From: Liolophura sinensis
Taxonomy: Eukaryota; Mollusca; Polyplacophora; Chitonida; Chitonidae
Direction of reading: 5' to 3'
Length of the DNA: 64,000 bases
NCBI RefSeq assembly: GCF_032854445.1
Contig: NC_088302.1
Span: 47,964,645 to 48,028,644, forward strand
The position numbers were made by a program, and so were the translations under genes. Positions 1 to 12,104 of this stretch are shown here, in pieces. The notes beneath the pieces are model-generated. The model did no database searches, had not been told where the DNA came from, and saw nothing but the letters and a program-made list of their open reading frames with translations. Every line of letters starts with the position of its first letter. Within the stretch, counting starts at the first letter, position 1.

Positions 1-1809
1 CAGTTCCTAGAACTGCACAATGTTCAAGTGAGGTGATACGTTGAAATACCGTCCCCTAAACCAAAATAAAGTGTCAGAGACAGACATTATTCTCTAATTG
101 GACAATGCTAAGATCTTGCCATTCAACAAAATTATCATACTGTCATAAATACCAGCAATTCTATGACTGACTGAGCAAATAATCAGTGAACAACATTCAC
201 TGTACATGTATGTAAATGGTTTAAACATTCTGTCGCGGTCTAGGAGTGAATGAGTGCTTAGGGTTTAACGATGTACGTGACAATTTCTCAGTTATATGAC
301 TATGAAGGAGTCCTTAGAGTGCATGTACGTGTAATGTGCCTTCATGTAGCTGGAAGGATTTCCACCACTCTTTTATCTAGTGCTACTTCACTTCGCTTCC
401 TATAGACAATGTGCATACCAGAGAAAATGAAGTCCAAAATATAAATAAACTTGACACTCCAAAAATCTGGTGAAGTAGCTAGGCAGACAATAAGCTTCAA
501 AAGATACTGTGTGTTTCCATAAACTGTAGCCCTACATGAAAGTCTTACAGAAATCTGTGTTTACAGAAGAACAGGGTGAATGCACAAACTCACTGGGAAT
601 TTAGATTTTACCTGTAGGAGACAAATGAAGGCATCAGCGGTGGAAAACTCCCCTTCTGTCACTGTGCTTTGTATGCACTTTAGGCTTCAGGTAAATATAT
701 GCTGTACTTTTTGAGATACCATTCCTAACATTTTGTTCAAAGGATTAGCATCCAGATTTACCGACTAGTCCCAATTATAAAGACTGTAACCTGTTTAAAT
801 AGTATATTACTGGGAGGGCTTCTGAGAATCATAATGACTTTAAAACAATAGATTTACTGCCACAGCCCTCTCCAGCCAGCAGCCCCGTATGGCTGAGCAT
901 TTGTTGTCACAGATCCCAACCCAAGACTAGCTGGCCTAAATAACCTGGGAATTCATATCTAAATGGAGCCATTTAAGAGACAGATTCTAGCTAAACAGAT
1001 GTTGTATCAATTTAAACCCATAGTGGAACTATGTTGAAGTTCCAATTTATAACACTGACATCTCTGGCCAGACTTCAGATTCCGAGTTTTGAGACTTTGA
1101 ATTTGATCTTTGTTCAGGCATTTCCCACTGCACTGGCAATACTTACTGGTAAGCTATAGTTTTATCCTGTGTTACACTGTACATTTCATGTGTTCGTCTT
1201 AAGATTCAATGTAACATTTATTTACTATTCTTTCCCTCTGTCCACTTCACAATAAATATCATTCTATTCTCTGAGGGATTCTAAATTCATACCCATATTG
1301 TTCACATATTCACTGTATATTGAAGCTAACAAAAAAACAAAAAAAAAAGCTTAACTGGACACCAACGTCTATACCGCTTTTCACCCCACCCCACCCCACT
1401 TCCTAACAACACCTCTCCTTACTTCGTACAGTTGGGCAAAAAATGGGACCACCATGTTAAATGCTTTGATCAAAAACCACAGTAGAAATTTGAACCCTAC
1501 ACGTAGGTGAAATTTGGTAGACTGGCTCCTTCAGCCTTGAAGAACACAGAAGATACAGACTGTAAACAAGGTACATGTACAACTACTGGGTTAGTTATCT
1601 TCAGTACTTAACACAAAACTTCAGCCTTATCATCCATGACCCACTTTCACACAACTTCTTGAATCAAATTTCTTGTACAGTTTTCATAAATGACATCTAT
1701 AGGTTATAACAGCATAATGCAATGTTATGTGGAAACCTACAAAAACTTGATTTCCTAAGTTTTGTGAAAGTGCGCTACAAACGAAAGATTGCCCCCGACT
1801 GCTACTCAC
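1..1809. other. Non-coding left edge
   Basis: I see no supportable coding exon here. Positions about 234-395 hold a diverged repeat related to the element at 62455-62690: both share a tail (GAGTGCTTRGGGTTTWAC), then a block with AAGGARTCCTTA and a block with TTTCCACCACTCT. The rest is AT-rich sequence with a short poly-A tract near 1331-1348. It lies just downstream, in minus-strand sense, of the exon at 1810-2186 and is probably intron of that unidentified gene. Confidence 0.5.
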
Positions 1810-2186
1810 CATAGCTTGGATACGGCATGGATGGGAAGGAGGGTGCCATTGGCATTGGTTGGTACATGGATGAGCGGCTCATGGCAGGTAAAGGCATGGA
1901 TGGGTAGAGCATAGAGGGTGCTGACGACAGGGTGGGGAGTCCTGGAGGAGTGGGGCTGGAGGAGGAAATATCTGTGGGGGAGATCATGTCTGCCAAGTCA
2001 GATAGACTGCTAAGAACCGCGTCAGGACTGAGAGTAGAGGTGGAAGGAGGCTGAGGCTGGGATGTGGACGGAGACATTCTGTGGATGACAGAGCCGCTCA
2101 GAGGCACAGACGACTGTAACGGGGGAGGTGACGTCGCTGGTATTGTGTCGGAACTCGACGACGTGCTGCCAGATGGCGATGGGGGA
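1810..2186 (-). CDS. Orphan internal coding exon, Ser/Pro-rich, gene not identified
   Basis: Read on the minus strand, this is an open exon of 377 nt. It is preceded by a strong polypyrimidine tract and acceptor (TTTTTTCCTTACAG) and followed by a consensus donor (GTGAGT). It enters with 1 nt completing a codon and leaves with 1 nt of a new codon, and the frame between is open for 125 codons. The protein is low complexity: rich in Ser, Pro and Thr, with a short helical-looking stretch (SSLSDLADMI) and a Met/Pro/Tyr/Ser tail. I recognise no domain. It could belong to a separate minus-strand gene continuing left of the window. It could also be an alternative 3' exon of the PIAS gene 10 kb upstream, but the last PIAS internal donor (before 12676) leaves phase 1 while this exon needs phase 2, so a direct splice would not keep frame. 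The exon call is fair; the identity is unknown. Confidence 0.5.
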
Positions 2187-4273
2187 CTGTAAGGAAAAAA
2201 CAGACAAAATTACAAACTATTAAGTTTTCATCTTGATATATACTGACAAATTTTTGCTTTTTTTAAAATTAAGATCCTCAATGAGCATCACTGCCACCAC
2301 TAGCAAAGATTGTCATACAGTCATAGTGATGATCTATCCTAAGCGGCCACTAAATTCATCTCCGTTCAATGGCCACAAAAGACAGGTTTAATGGTATTTA
2401 GGACTCAAAACTAGCCTCTTCCATGAAAAGTTAGCTTTCTGAATACAATCCTTGATACAACTAGAAAACAAGATGAAAGACTAAGCTGAGAATGTCCTTT
2501 TTTTAGGCTACGAACTGGATCGGCCAGACCCACTTAGCTTGAGTGTGACATACATTCTCCATACTTCCTGTTTCAGGATACGGCACGACAGAAATCTTAG
2601 AACTGCCAATAGAATATGTGTACGAGAGCAAATTACTGGATATTCTTGTTCCATTAACATAGGGTGTGAAGCCATATACATTCAGATCTAACACTGATCT
2701 GCAGCAAACGAAGTAGAATGGACATGCTGGCAGCGCATGCTTGTAACAGGAGATTAAATCAGATTTCTGAAAATGCCTGTAATATACAAATCCAGGGGTA
2801 AACTTCTAAAATCAATTACATAATCTGCAGGAACCATATACATATATTTCAATATTTTTCTTACACAAAACCTAAGAAATATGACAAGCATACCAAATCA
2901 GAGAGAATATAATTTTAATCTTTTCTCCATGAATCCATATACTGCTTAAGGGACAGCTCACCATGTATCATTTGGGACCATTTTCTCTCGAGCAGTAGCC
3001 TCTTTGCCGGCGCATATTCTATAAATATCTCTGCCTAAAGGTATCCTTCTCAATATCAGCAATGAACAGGCCTTCAGCTATTCAAATTAATTATAACATC
3101 AGGCCTTCCAACCTTCTATTATATTCCAATAATACAGTTAATAATCTAATAGTATGAGAAGTGGTCTCAAGAGGGCTAAAATCGCCTTTTTCAGTTACAC
3201 AGGCTACAAGCCTCCTGCAAAATTCAGATGCATTAACCTTGCTTATCTAATAAGCAGGAGTTTGACAATGTGAGGATCATGTAGCCTTCGGATGAACTAC
3301 GTCAATGAAAAATCATCAATGCAAGCAATCAGATTTGAAAAGGTCATGATTGCCAATGCCTGTGATGATTTAAAGCAACAGTTCATGGTCATACATTATT
3401 AACATCCGGTTATAACCTCTCTACAGTTTCCCTTTTTTTTCCTGTTATACTGACCGTTATTTCACTGACACTTCACTAACCTTGTATTTTTTGTAGCAGC
3501 AATTTGTTGGTCACGTTTTCAGGTAAAAATGTCACTTTGCATTATAATTCGAAGAAATTCTACTGATACCAATCTAAAAACCAGGCCTCTTATAATGCCT
3601 GAAAATTTCTAGATTTTTTTCTGAAGAAATGATGTATAATAGTAAATTGCAATTTTTCCTGCTTAGCTTTAAGAATGAGTGTGATGTAAAATCTAAATAT
3701 AGACTGCATTTAGCAAACCTCTTATCCTTGTGCGACAGCATCATAGCTATGATTCTATCCCAGGAGTACTTTTTACTTTCAACAGAACTCTTGACCCAGC
3801 TATATTAATATATTGTGTAAACTTGACATATCTGAAACCTAGAATAAACTTAAGCTTGCTGTTCTGTTTACTTGTTTACAATAAACATCAGCATCTAAAT
3901 CTATAAATTCATTGGCATATCAAAATAAACAGTCTGACAGTGGCATTTATAAACCTCACAGCCATTAACAGCAGTCTTGAAGGTGTAATTAACCCTTCAA
4001 AGCAATGAAATGTTGTAACAACCACAAATTATAATGCTAATCACTGCAAGAAGTCCTTGTTACACATTTGTACATATACATGCAACAAAGGCAACATAAA
4101 TCATATGAAATAACTGTACTACCAATATACATGTATATGGAATTTTATTGAAATGTACAATTTCATTACTTCATAAAAGTACCAGTCTGAAGTCTTTAAA
4201 TGACACATTTTGCTAGATTCTAATTGATTTATCAGAATCACTGATTAAAAGTATCTCTTTAAGGTATTTTTAT

Positions 4274-4719
4274 GCTTCTAAAAGTGCATTTTTACAGGCG
4301 AAACTTCAGGTGAAATACAGTAGGTGAAATACAGTACGCTGCATCTGTTGCACTGATCTGCTTACTATACTAAATAACTGAGGTATATTCAATGTTGTGC
4401 TTTTCTGGGAGCCCACCCTATGTATACACATTCACAGAATGTCTAACTGTATTTCTTGAAGACTAAAGTTTGAGATTGTGAAATAAATTTCCTCCTGCTT
4501 CTAAAAGTGCATTTTTACAGGCGAAACTTCAGGTGAAATACAGTAGGTGAAATACAGTACGCTGCATCTGTTGCACTGATCTGCTTACTATACTAAATAA
4601 CTGAGGTATATTCAATGTTGTGCTTTTCTGGGAGCCCACCCTATGTATACACATTCACAGAATGTCTAACTGTATTTCTTGAAGACTAAAGTTTGAGATT
4701 GTGAAATAAATTTCCTCCT
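4274..4719. repeat. Perfect 223-bp tandem duplication
   Basis: Positions 4274-4496 and 4497-4719 look identical by eye, base for base, starting GCTTCTAAAAGTGC and ending AAATTTCCTCCT. Each copy also holds a short internal direct repeat (AGGTGAAATACAGTA, then AGGTGAAATACAGTAC). Lack of divergence means a very recent duplication or an assembly artefact. Confidence 0.93.
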
Positions 4720-5409
4720 GGTTACGTGACTTAATACCTATCACACATAACGGTCAATGTTTTTTGTGGCATAAAACATCAATCAAATAAATAAATCAAT
4801 GTTTTTATTTGAACGCTCTCTATTATACAGCATTTGAAAGGGTGAGATACATGTAGTCAGGCCAACAGGTAATGTACAACGTTTCAGGTGTATACTTAGC
4901 AGGTCTCACAGTTAATGTCAACCACATGATCAACTTTTCCACAACTGGAAAACGTTTTAGATGCTTTAGCTATGTGGTTGGCAGAAAATATATAATTTCA
5001 AACACCGAAAAAGAATAAATCAGTAAAAGCACTGTGTTGAGTTAGGCTTCAATTCTCGACTCGTTTTATGTTCATTTACCCACTGCTGTACAAACCGATC
5101 TGCCCAACTTGATGAGAAGGGCATATGTATGTGGGTGGTGAAAGCACCTAGGAGTAATTAGGGTTAGAGCTTTGTGCCTGTGGTCTTATGAACTGGACTG
5201 ATGCTAGCTCGCCTTGGGCTTCACATTGGCAAGTACTGTATTTTCCTCCCTTAAACCTCCAGTTATATGTAGGTCTACATTTGGACATCGGTTTGTGATA
5301 AATGTATTCTGTAACTGGAGAGATTCTGTTATCAAATATTTACTGACATACAGGAGTACCTGTATTTCATAGCGCTCACTAATGCTATATCAAGATTTAA
5401 TTACCCATA

Positions 5410-5498
5410 TTTATCTATTTGATTGGTATTTTACGCGGTACTCAAGAATATTTCACTCGTACCATGGTGGCCAGCATGATGGTGGGAGGAAACAGGGA
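5410..5498 (-). mobile_element. 3' fragment of SINE family 1
   Basis: It carries the family-1 tail read in reverse: TTGATTGGTATTTTACG, then CTCAAGAATATTTCACT, then GGTGGCCAGCATGATGGTGG. The tRNA-like head is missing, so this is a 5'-truncated or decayed copy. Confidence 0.7.
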
Positions 5499-5749
5499 AT
5501 TGGTCAGGAATCCTCTTTTGTAATTCAATGTACTTCTCATTGTGAAGTTGTGCAGACTTATGGGTTAAGTTTGTTCAAACATCTACATGTGCTCTCTGAA
5601 GAAGCTTAAAAGTCCGATATATTAGACTGTGTTGACAGTTTGCTTTTCTCAATCTATTTCTTTCCATTTATACCTGCCAGTCTCCTTAAAACATTCACCA
5701 GACCGTATTATTGGACATCCAAGACTATCTGCCTGCCTCAGCATTAAGA

Positions 5750-6040
5750 GGTTAGAGCAAGGAAACAGGACTGGTTGACCGACCGGGTGTCAGTATAATG
5801 CCACTGGGTGGTGTATTATGTCTGGTGTCTATGGCATGATACTTCAGTGGCATGGACTTGCCCTGCCACAGATGGGCACAGTATATATACACACAACTGA
5901 CTCCTTGTAGCCAAATGACTGAAAAACTGTTACATTTCCAGTAAACATATATACATACTAGCACACATGTGGTTATCATTCATGGATGGAGAAACCGGAG
6001 TGACCAGGGTAAACCAGCAATCTTTGGCAAGCCCCTGGTG
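5750..6040 (+). mobile_element. SINE family 2 copy, 5'-truncated
   Basis: It matches the fuller copy at 55929-56240 through GTTAGAGCAAGGAAACAGG, ACTGGTTG, GTGTCAGTATAATG, GGCATGATACTT, CCTGCCACA, ACTCCTTG and GACTGAAAAACTGTTA. The tRNA-like head seen in other family-2 copies is absent. Confidence 0.7.
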
Positions 6041-6289
6041 AACATAACCTCATGTGTCCTACAGATATGCAAACTACATGTGTATTAGTGGAAGACCAAG
6101 GTCAGCTCTGCCTTTGTAAAACAACAAGCAAATCTCATGGATTACAGACCAGGGATAGCATGTTAACAAATCCACACAGTCTCTCTAAATTTCAGTCTAT
6201 GCCAATTTCAGTTCTGTGGGGTTCTAAATGGAAGTCCAGCATTGTATTTATGTATGTAAGCTTGGAGTTTTATGTTGTTTTTCAATCAT

Positions 6290-6565
6290 ATAACGACCAG
6301 GAGTGATTAGGCCTGTGTACATATATTGTGTCTTCTGGTGGCAAGGCGAGTCCATGTCACTTTAGTAACATGCCAACCAGTCACATTATACTAATATCGG
6401 GCCAACCTGTCCTGCATCCTTGCTCTAAGCTCTCAGTGTGAGCGCTAAATGAGGCAATAACATGTATCCATTATAAGCCTTTAGTATGCCCCAACTTCGG
6501 TTTCACCCGGGTCTCCCGACTTCGAGGCCGACGCTCTAACCACTAGGCCACGGATGCAGTGTCAT
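6290..6565 (-). mobile_element. SINE family 2 copy with tRNA-like head
   Basis: On the minus strand the right end reads as a tRNA-like 5' head: CCGTGGCCTAGTGGTTAGAG (A-box-like) followed by CGGGAGACCCGGGTGAAACC (degenerate B-box region). The body contains the family-2 blocks (in plus orientation CCAACCAGTCACATTATACT and TGTCTTCTGGTGGCAAGGC). It is clearly tRNA-derived but not a functional tRNA gene. Confidence 0.75.
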
Positions 6566-7159
6566 AATCTTCTGACAAAACATACACAAGATGTGTTGAA
6601 GAACTCCAACAAACTTCCTCTGTACATGCAAAATGGTTGAACAGTACATGTCTTCAACCACTACCACCTTAGTGCTATTTCAATGACTGAATCATATTAG
6701 AAGTACAGAATTAACGACCTGTACTAAATAACTGCCATGCCAACATAGCACACACCTCCAATTCTCTCAGCATTCCTAGCAAATGGAAAGGACAGAATGG
6801 CCCAAAGATTCCATACACTATGGATGTTCTATATTGTAGAGTATCTTCTTTCTGTTGTTACATTTCATCACAAAGGCGTTTGACCCAGATGCCATGAAGT
6901 AAATTAAAGTTAAATGATGCTTGACTTGAATTACATGATAATGCACCTCTGCTGATGTCTTGTACTAATTATTGTTTAACCCTCCCCAAACACCATCGAG
7001 CTCAGACAATTAGCCAACAGAGCTGGTCGACGAAGCAAAGTCAAACTGGCTGGAAAAGCTGTAGACATTAGGTCTTATATATTCCTTGTTTTCAATATGC
7101 ATTGTGGAACTGAAACCATTTGACATGGTGGACAGCAGCACTCAGGAATGGCTCACTCT

Positions 7160-7250
7160 TATTGAATTGGTGTTGTAAGGGGGACTCGAGAATATTTCAT
7201 GTATATGACAGCGGTCTGCATTATGGTGGGAGGAAACTGCGCTGACAAAG
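7160..7250 (-). mobile_element. 3' fragment of SINE family 1
   Basis: A diverged copy of the tail and adjoining body, recognisable by GAATTGGTGTTG, CTCGAGAATATTTCA and GCATTATGGTGGGAGGAAAC. No head is present. Confidence 0.6.
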
Positions 7251-10200
7251 GAAAACTTTGAGGAAACCAGCATGCCATGACTTGGTGTCTTTGGAATTAT
7301 GACCTTTGGCTCGATTTTTATCAAATGTACATGGCAAATGTTACATCATCCTTCAGAAAATGCACATACCTAAGATAATCATGGACATACCGTATAGCCA
7401 CGTCGTATCACCAAGAAGTTTTTCATCTTTACTTGTTCAGAAACAAAGATTGATTGGCTGTTTAGTATACTGTAGATAATTATCTCTTTGAGGAAGATCT
7501 CAAGGAAGGCCAGCTTTTGTTCCCGTACCTAAGGCATACAGCGCCTTTAACTTTTCAAATCATTGTCATATTAACAAGTACTATGATTTTATGTACTGAA
7601 CCGCAATCATGGAAATCTTAACCCTCTAACAACTGTACCTCTAGCAGTTCGGTCACAGATGTTCTGATATTAAAACAGGACTTTCCCAGGGTAAGTCACA
7701 AATACTGTCCATCACATTTTAAGCTTCATAATTATGTGTATTTTTGTGCCATAAAAATACAACTGAACTATTCAAGGACACACAGAAGAATCCTATTCCT
7801 GTTTTCCTCAAATAACAGTTGCAGAGAGATATCTCAACGACAAACACACCACACCATTTCATTCTTGTTCTGATTTAGAAGCGGTATATTGGATATTGAG
7901 CAAAAAGGAAAAAAGAAATAGCTGAAATTTGGTCAAATATCTGGTCCATAAAAGCTACCCGTTTTCTTTTAAGGGCTTTTTTTTTTTTTTCGAATAACCA
8001 TCATGAAAGACACTGTGAACAGGAATTACAACACTGAAGACCCTGGTTTCCTTAACCCTTCACAATTTACTGTCTTGTGTACATGCCAGACCAACCACTT
8101 TTGACCTGGTCAGCAATTCCTAAATCCCTTTTACCACCTTAACATGCTCAATCAGTGCCTGATTTATAACTAGGTTCTACTAAAAAAACAAAAAGTAAAA
8201 GAAAAGAAAACAAAACAAAAATGGCACATGTACACAAATGTTTTAATTTGACAAAGAAACTTAATACAGAGTTGTTTTTGTCAAATCACAAGACAGTGTT
8301 ACACTAAATGATGACCAGTCTACATAAATGATCATGTATTTAAGTAAGAATTCACTGGACTGAAAAACTACAACTAAGGAAAATTCTAAAATCTGCCAGG
8401 GCACAAGATTGAACATGTCAAGGTGGATAAATTTAGCTGTTTGAAAACAGTGTTGAATAGCAATGAATAATATCAACAATGAGAGCAGTGTAATAACGAA
8501 ATAACAGGATGATATCAAAGAAATGCAAACTGCACTTGTAACTGGAGGAGACAGAATACGAACTGTTGGATCCGAGACTAAAAAAAAGTGTCCTTCAGAC
8601 TTCGGCTTATATTATTTGACATGGAAACGATGAGTGCTCAACATGGCTCGCCACATCATACATTGACAATCTCTTGGATTAGCAGTGTGCAGTTCATGTG
8701 ACAAACAACCACAACATAAAATAGAATCGGGGATTAAAAATCAGAATTTTGTAACATAAATGTGCTTGTATGCATGTATATGAAAGTATCATTTTCAAAA
8801 GAATTACTGCAGCTTGAATATGGGTTTGATTCAGGGAGTTAAAAGATGGGGTAAGGGGGGAGGGGGAGGGCAAGGGACTGGGGTGAGGATATGTTGCAGA
8901 AGAGATACTCGAGTGTCATGCTTGGCAAGGAGAGGAAACGAGGTGCACTGTATTTGTTCGCAAAAGCACCCCTCACTTGAATTCTTACAGCCTACTGCCT
9001 GTTCACCATCATCACACATGCTTTATAGGCTCAGTAAATCCTAAAGCTAACTATGCCAGTGGAAGTTGGGCCTAATTTCTAAAATAGCTGATGGAAGAGA
9101 ACATGAGCAAGTACACATTAATATTCAACAATAATATGAATCAACTTCTGTAGCTGATACCTACAACTTTTACATGTGTACATTGAACAGATGCATGAAA
9201 CAGAAAAAACCTTATTTACACTAACGTGCACTGAGACCTTTGCAGACATGAAGGTGTCCTAGATAAAACTTTGACCACATTTAAAGGTTACATAATTTAC
9301 ATATTTACAACTTACTATTTACAAACATGTAGACAAATACAAATGGTAGATGTATGTTCCCTGCCATCATTCTGGTACAAGGGCAGACTGATGGGTGCAA
9401 GTAATGCATTAGCTTTTCAATATTTGTAAACATAATTCAAAAAGTTTGATGTGTTTTATGTTTTAACACAATTAACCCGCATCTTAGTGATCTGTGTACA
9501 CGCTTCACAATGTGAAAATTATGAAAAAAAAAAAAATGAAAAAAAAAGAGCCATCTTTGCAAGTTATCAGATTCTCTACATTCCAAAAAAAAAAATTCAT
9601 GCTGATAAGGAGTATTTGGTTAAACTACAAGTATGCAAATCTGTTTATCTGACAGCAAATTAGCCTTATGTCCAGAACACCTGTCATTGCAATCCATGAG
9701 TTTAAAAAGGACACAACTCAAGTATAAATCTGTTTCATGGTAACGTTGTAGTCTGCACTTTTGCACTGAGGCATATTTACATGCCACAATTTCCTTGAAG
9801 GCAATTTCACTGCCTTGCTCATATATGTTTGTTCAGGACATTTGAAATGTGCCAAAAAGTATAAAAACTAAAAAACACTAAAAAATCTGGATGAACTACA
9901 CTCAAACATGCCACAGCTCCCCCACCTACCCCCTACGCCATCTTGGACTACTAAATTGCCCATCAGTCTGCCCTCACCATAAAACATAACCTGCATGCTT
10001 TCACTTTGAGATTTCCTTCGTATCACAGCCTTTCAAGAAAATATTGTGGGAAACTTTACTGTGCAAATACACATGTAGCTTTGCTGACCTACATCCAGTC
10101 AAATTACAAGCACCCCAATATAAGACAACATATCAATGAAAAAAACAAAATGTAAATTAATATTTTTCATATACTTTAAAAATCTGACTGATGCAAGTAA

Positions 10201-11800
10201 TGCAGTTGCAACCCCAGCCTCATGAATACTATTTCAAGACATAAATATCAAATGGTAAATATGAAACAATAAAAAGGCAATATCTAAGTGCTTATAACTC
10301 AGAAATTGTGATATTTGGCTCCTGTACAAATATTTCCAAATCACTCAAAAATGTAGCACAAATTTTTTTTTTTAAAAAAGGCACTATTTAAAATGGACAC
10401 TTTATGTTACTTTCTTTCATCCATCATCTACATGTATGATATGTATATCTGCCAAATGTTTACTGGTTGGAAATGTCCACTTCTTATAAATATTGAACAT
10501 TTTTGTTCAAGTTTCTCCACATACATGTACATTGCCAACATTAGAAGTAAAAAATACAATTGTGATTCAAATGTTCTGCCCAGGAACGGTCAGAGGGCAA
10601 GAAATTTGTAAAGGTTTTAAAAGTACAGTATACAATCAGATCAATTCTTTACGATGCCTTGTCTACAGGAGAAATCTTATCCTGCAGTTATCTAGATTTT
10701 CATCAATAGCGGATTTCACGCCTGCAAAATGGAAATGAAATCGTTGAGAGTGTCAAAGTATATTTACAATAATATTTCACAGCATTTCCTGTGGTACTAC
10801 ATCTAGGTCAAGGCATGGTAACTATGTTTAGCACAGGCACAGATCACGGATAGGATATAACCATTAGATCTATATCCCCACATATTTATTCTGAGCTCTC
10901 AAGCTACCAGGTAAGGAAATCTCTCATCAGTATCACATCATCTCCTACATGGACTCGCTTCATTTCAGATTCAGAGCTGTACATACATTTAAAAGACTTG
11001 ATAAGAATCAAAACATGTCTTTCAAACCAATGTATTCACAAGTTATCAATATGTATAATTGTAAAATATACTGTTTTTTTTCTGTCGAACTACCCTGTTT
11101 TTCCACAAAACTTGCATATAGACGCAATCAATTGCTGTGCAAAGAAGTATTTGATCACAGATTCATATTCACTATTTTCTGGGCCCATAACTCCAGGACA
11201 CACTTTCATACTTACAGTTCTGGCATGCACCATTACCACTTGCCCATTAAATAAACTGTGCAAATAACACGAACTGTTGTGAAATAAAACAGATTATTTA
11301 TGTTGCCAGTAACAGGATGTTAGTTCAAACAAGGATACCTTTTATCCACATTCCTCATCGGTGGAAGTTATGGTAAACCTAAGAATCATTTTGCACAGAC
11401 TATCTACACACTATCTGATTATGACCTAACTGACAGAAAAATGAACTGTTTTTTGCATTCAGAATCTCTACTGGCCTGAACTGCCAAGTATCTGATAGAA
11501 ATTAGATATCAAAATCTAAGATGCATAGTGCAGAAACCAAAGTTCTCTGCAAGACTTATATGGGTTGGCAAAGAGAGCTAAATTATTTACTCCAAAAAAA
11601 CTGTATAACAATTGACCATGCAAATATATGTGAATGAAATGAGTGACCCAATTTGACTTAACATCTTGAATTCAAACATATTGTGACACTATGCCCCAAG
11701 GATATTACAGGGAGGAAGCGGGTGTGAATCAGCTCTATTATGGAGGACAGATTTAAATAAGACTTCTCGGATGTTGCCACAAACTTTTTTGAGATGAATT

Positions 11801-11806
11801 TTTATT
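11801..11806 (-). promoter_or_regulatory. Candidate polyadenylation signal for PIAS
   Basis: TTTATT on the plus strand, AATAAA in gene sense, about 300 nt past the PIAS stop codon. Position and hexamer fit, but other AATAAA-like words follow in this AT-rich stretch, so the choice is tentative. Confidence 0.3.
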
Positions 11807-12104
11807 CCATTGGTTTGGTAACAAGAATTAAAGGACTCCAAAATGTGCAAGATTCTGTATTGCTAAACTCTATTCAGACACGGCCTAAAAACAATTAACA
11901 TAAAAGAATATGGGTTGCTGATGAGCTAAGCTAGTTGGCCAAGACCCTACATAACTTACACATATTTTATCTATAAATGAATCTTCATAGCTCACATAAA
12001 AATATTTTACAAACCTATGTACATGAATTGCTCAAGACTGTATAAATTATGTACTATGACTATGCTTGATGTTGAAGGTGGCACAGCCCCTGGGGTGACA
12101 TGTG

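Larger units (their letters stand above)
2187..12104. other. Ten-kilobase non-coding stretch with repeats
   Basis: No exon with matching splice sites and a conserved protein could be supported. It contains a perfect 223-bp tandem duplication (4274-4719), several SINE fragments (about 5410-5498, 5750-6040, 6290-6565, 7160-7250), poly-A/T tracts, and a G-rich run near 8845-8880. The part nearest 12104 is expected to be the 3' UTR of the PIAS gene (minus strand). The short open frames here have no recognisable protein. Confidence 0.5.

Noticed and set aside
2503-2694. 63-residue minus-strand frame near the orphan exon
   Set aside because: No good acceptor/donor pair, no phase match with 1810-2186, and no recognisable motif.
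10949-11254. Two overlapping plus-strand frames of about 90-100 residues
   Set aside because: AT-rich sequence in the PIAS 3' flank with no recognisable protein, no supporting splice sites, and typical chance length.
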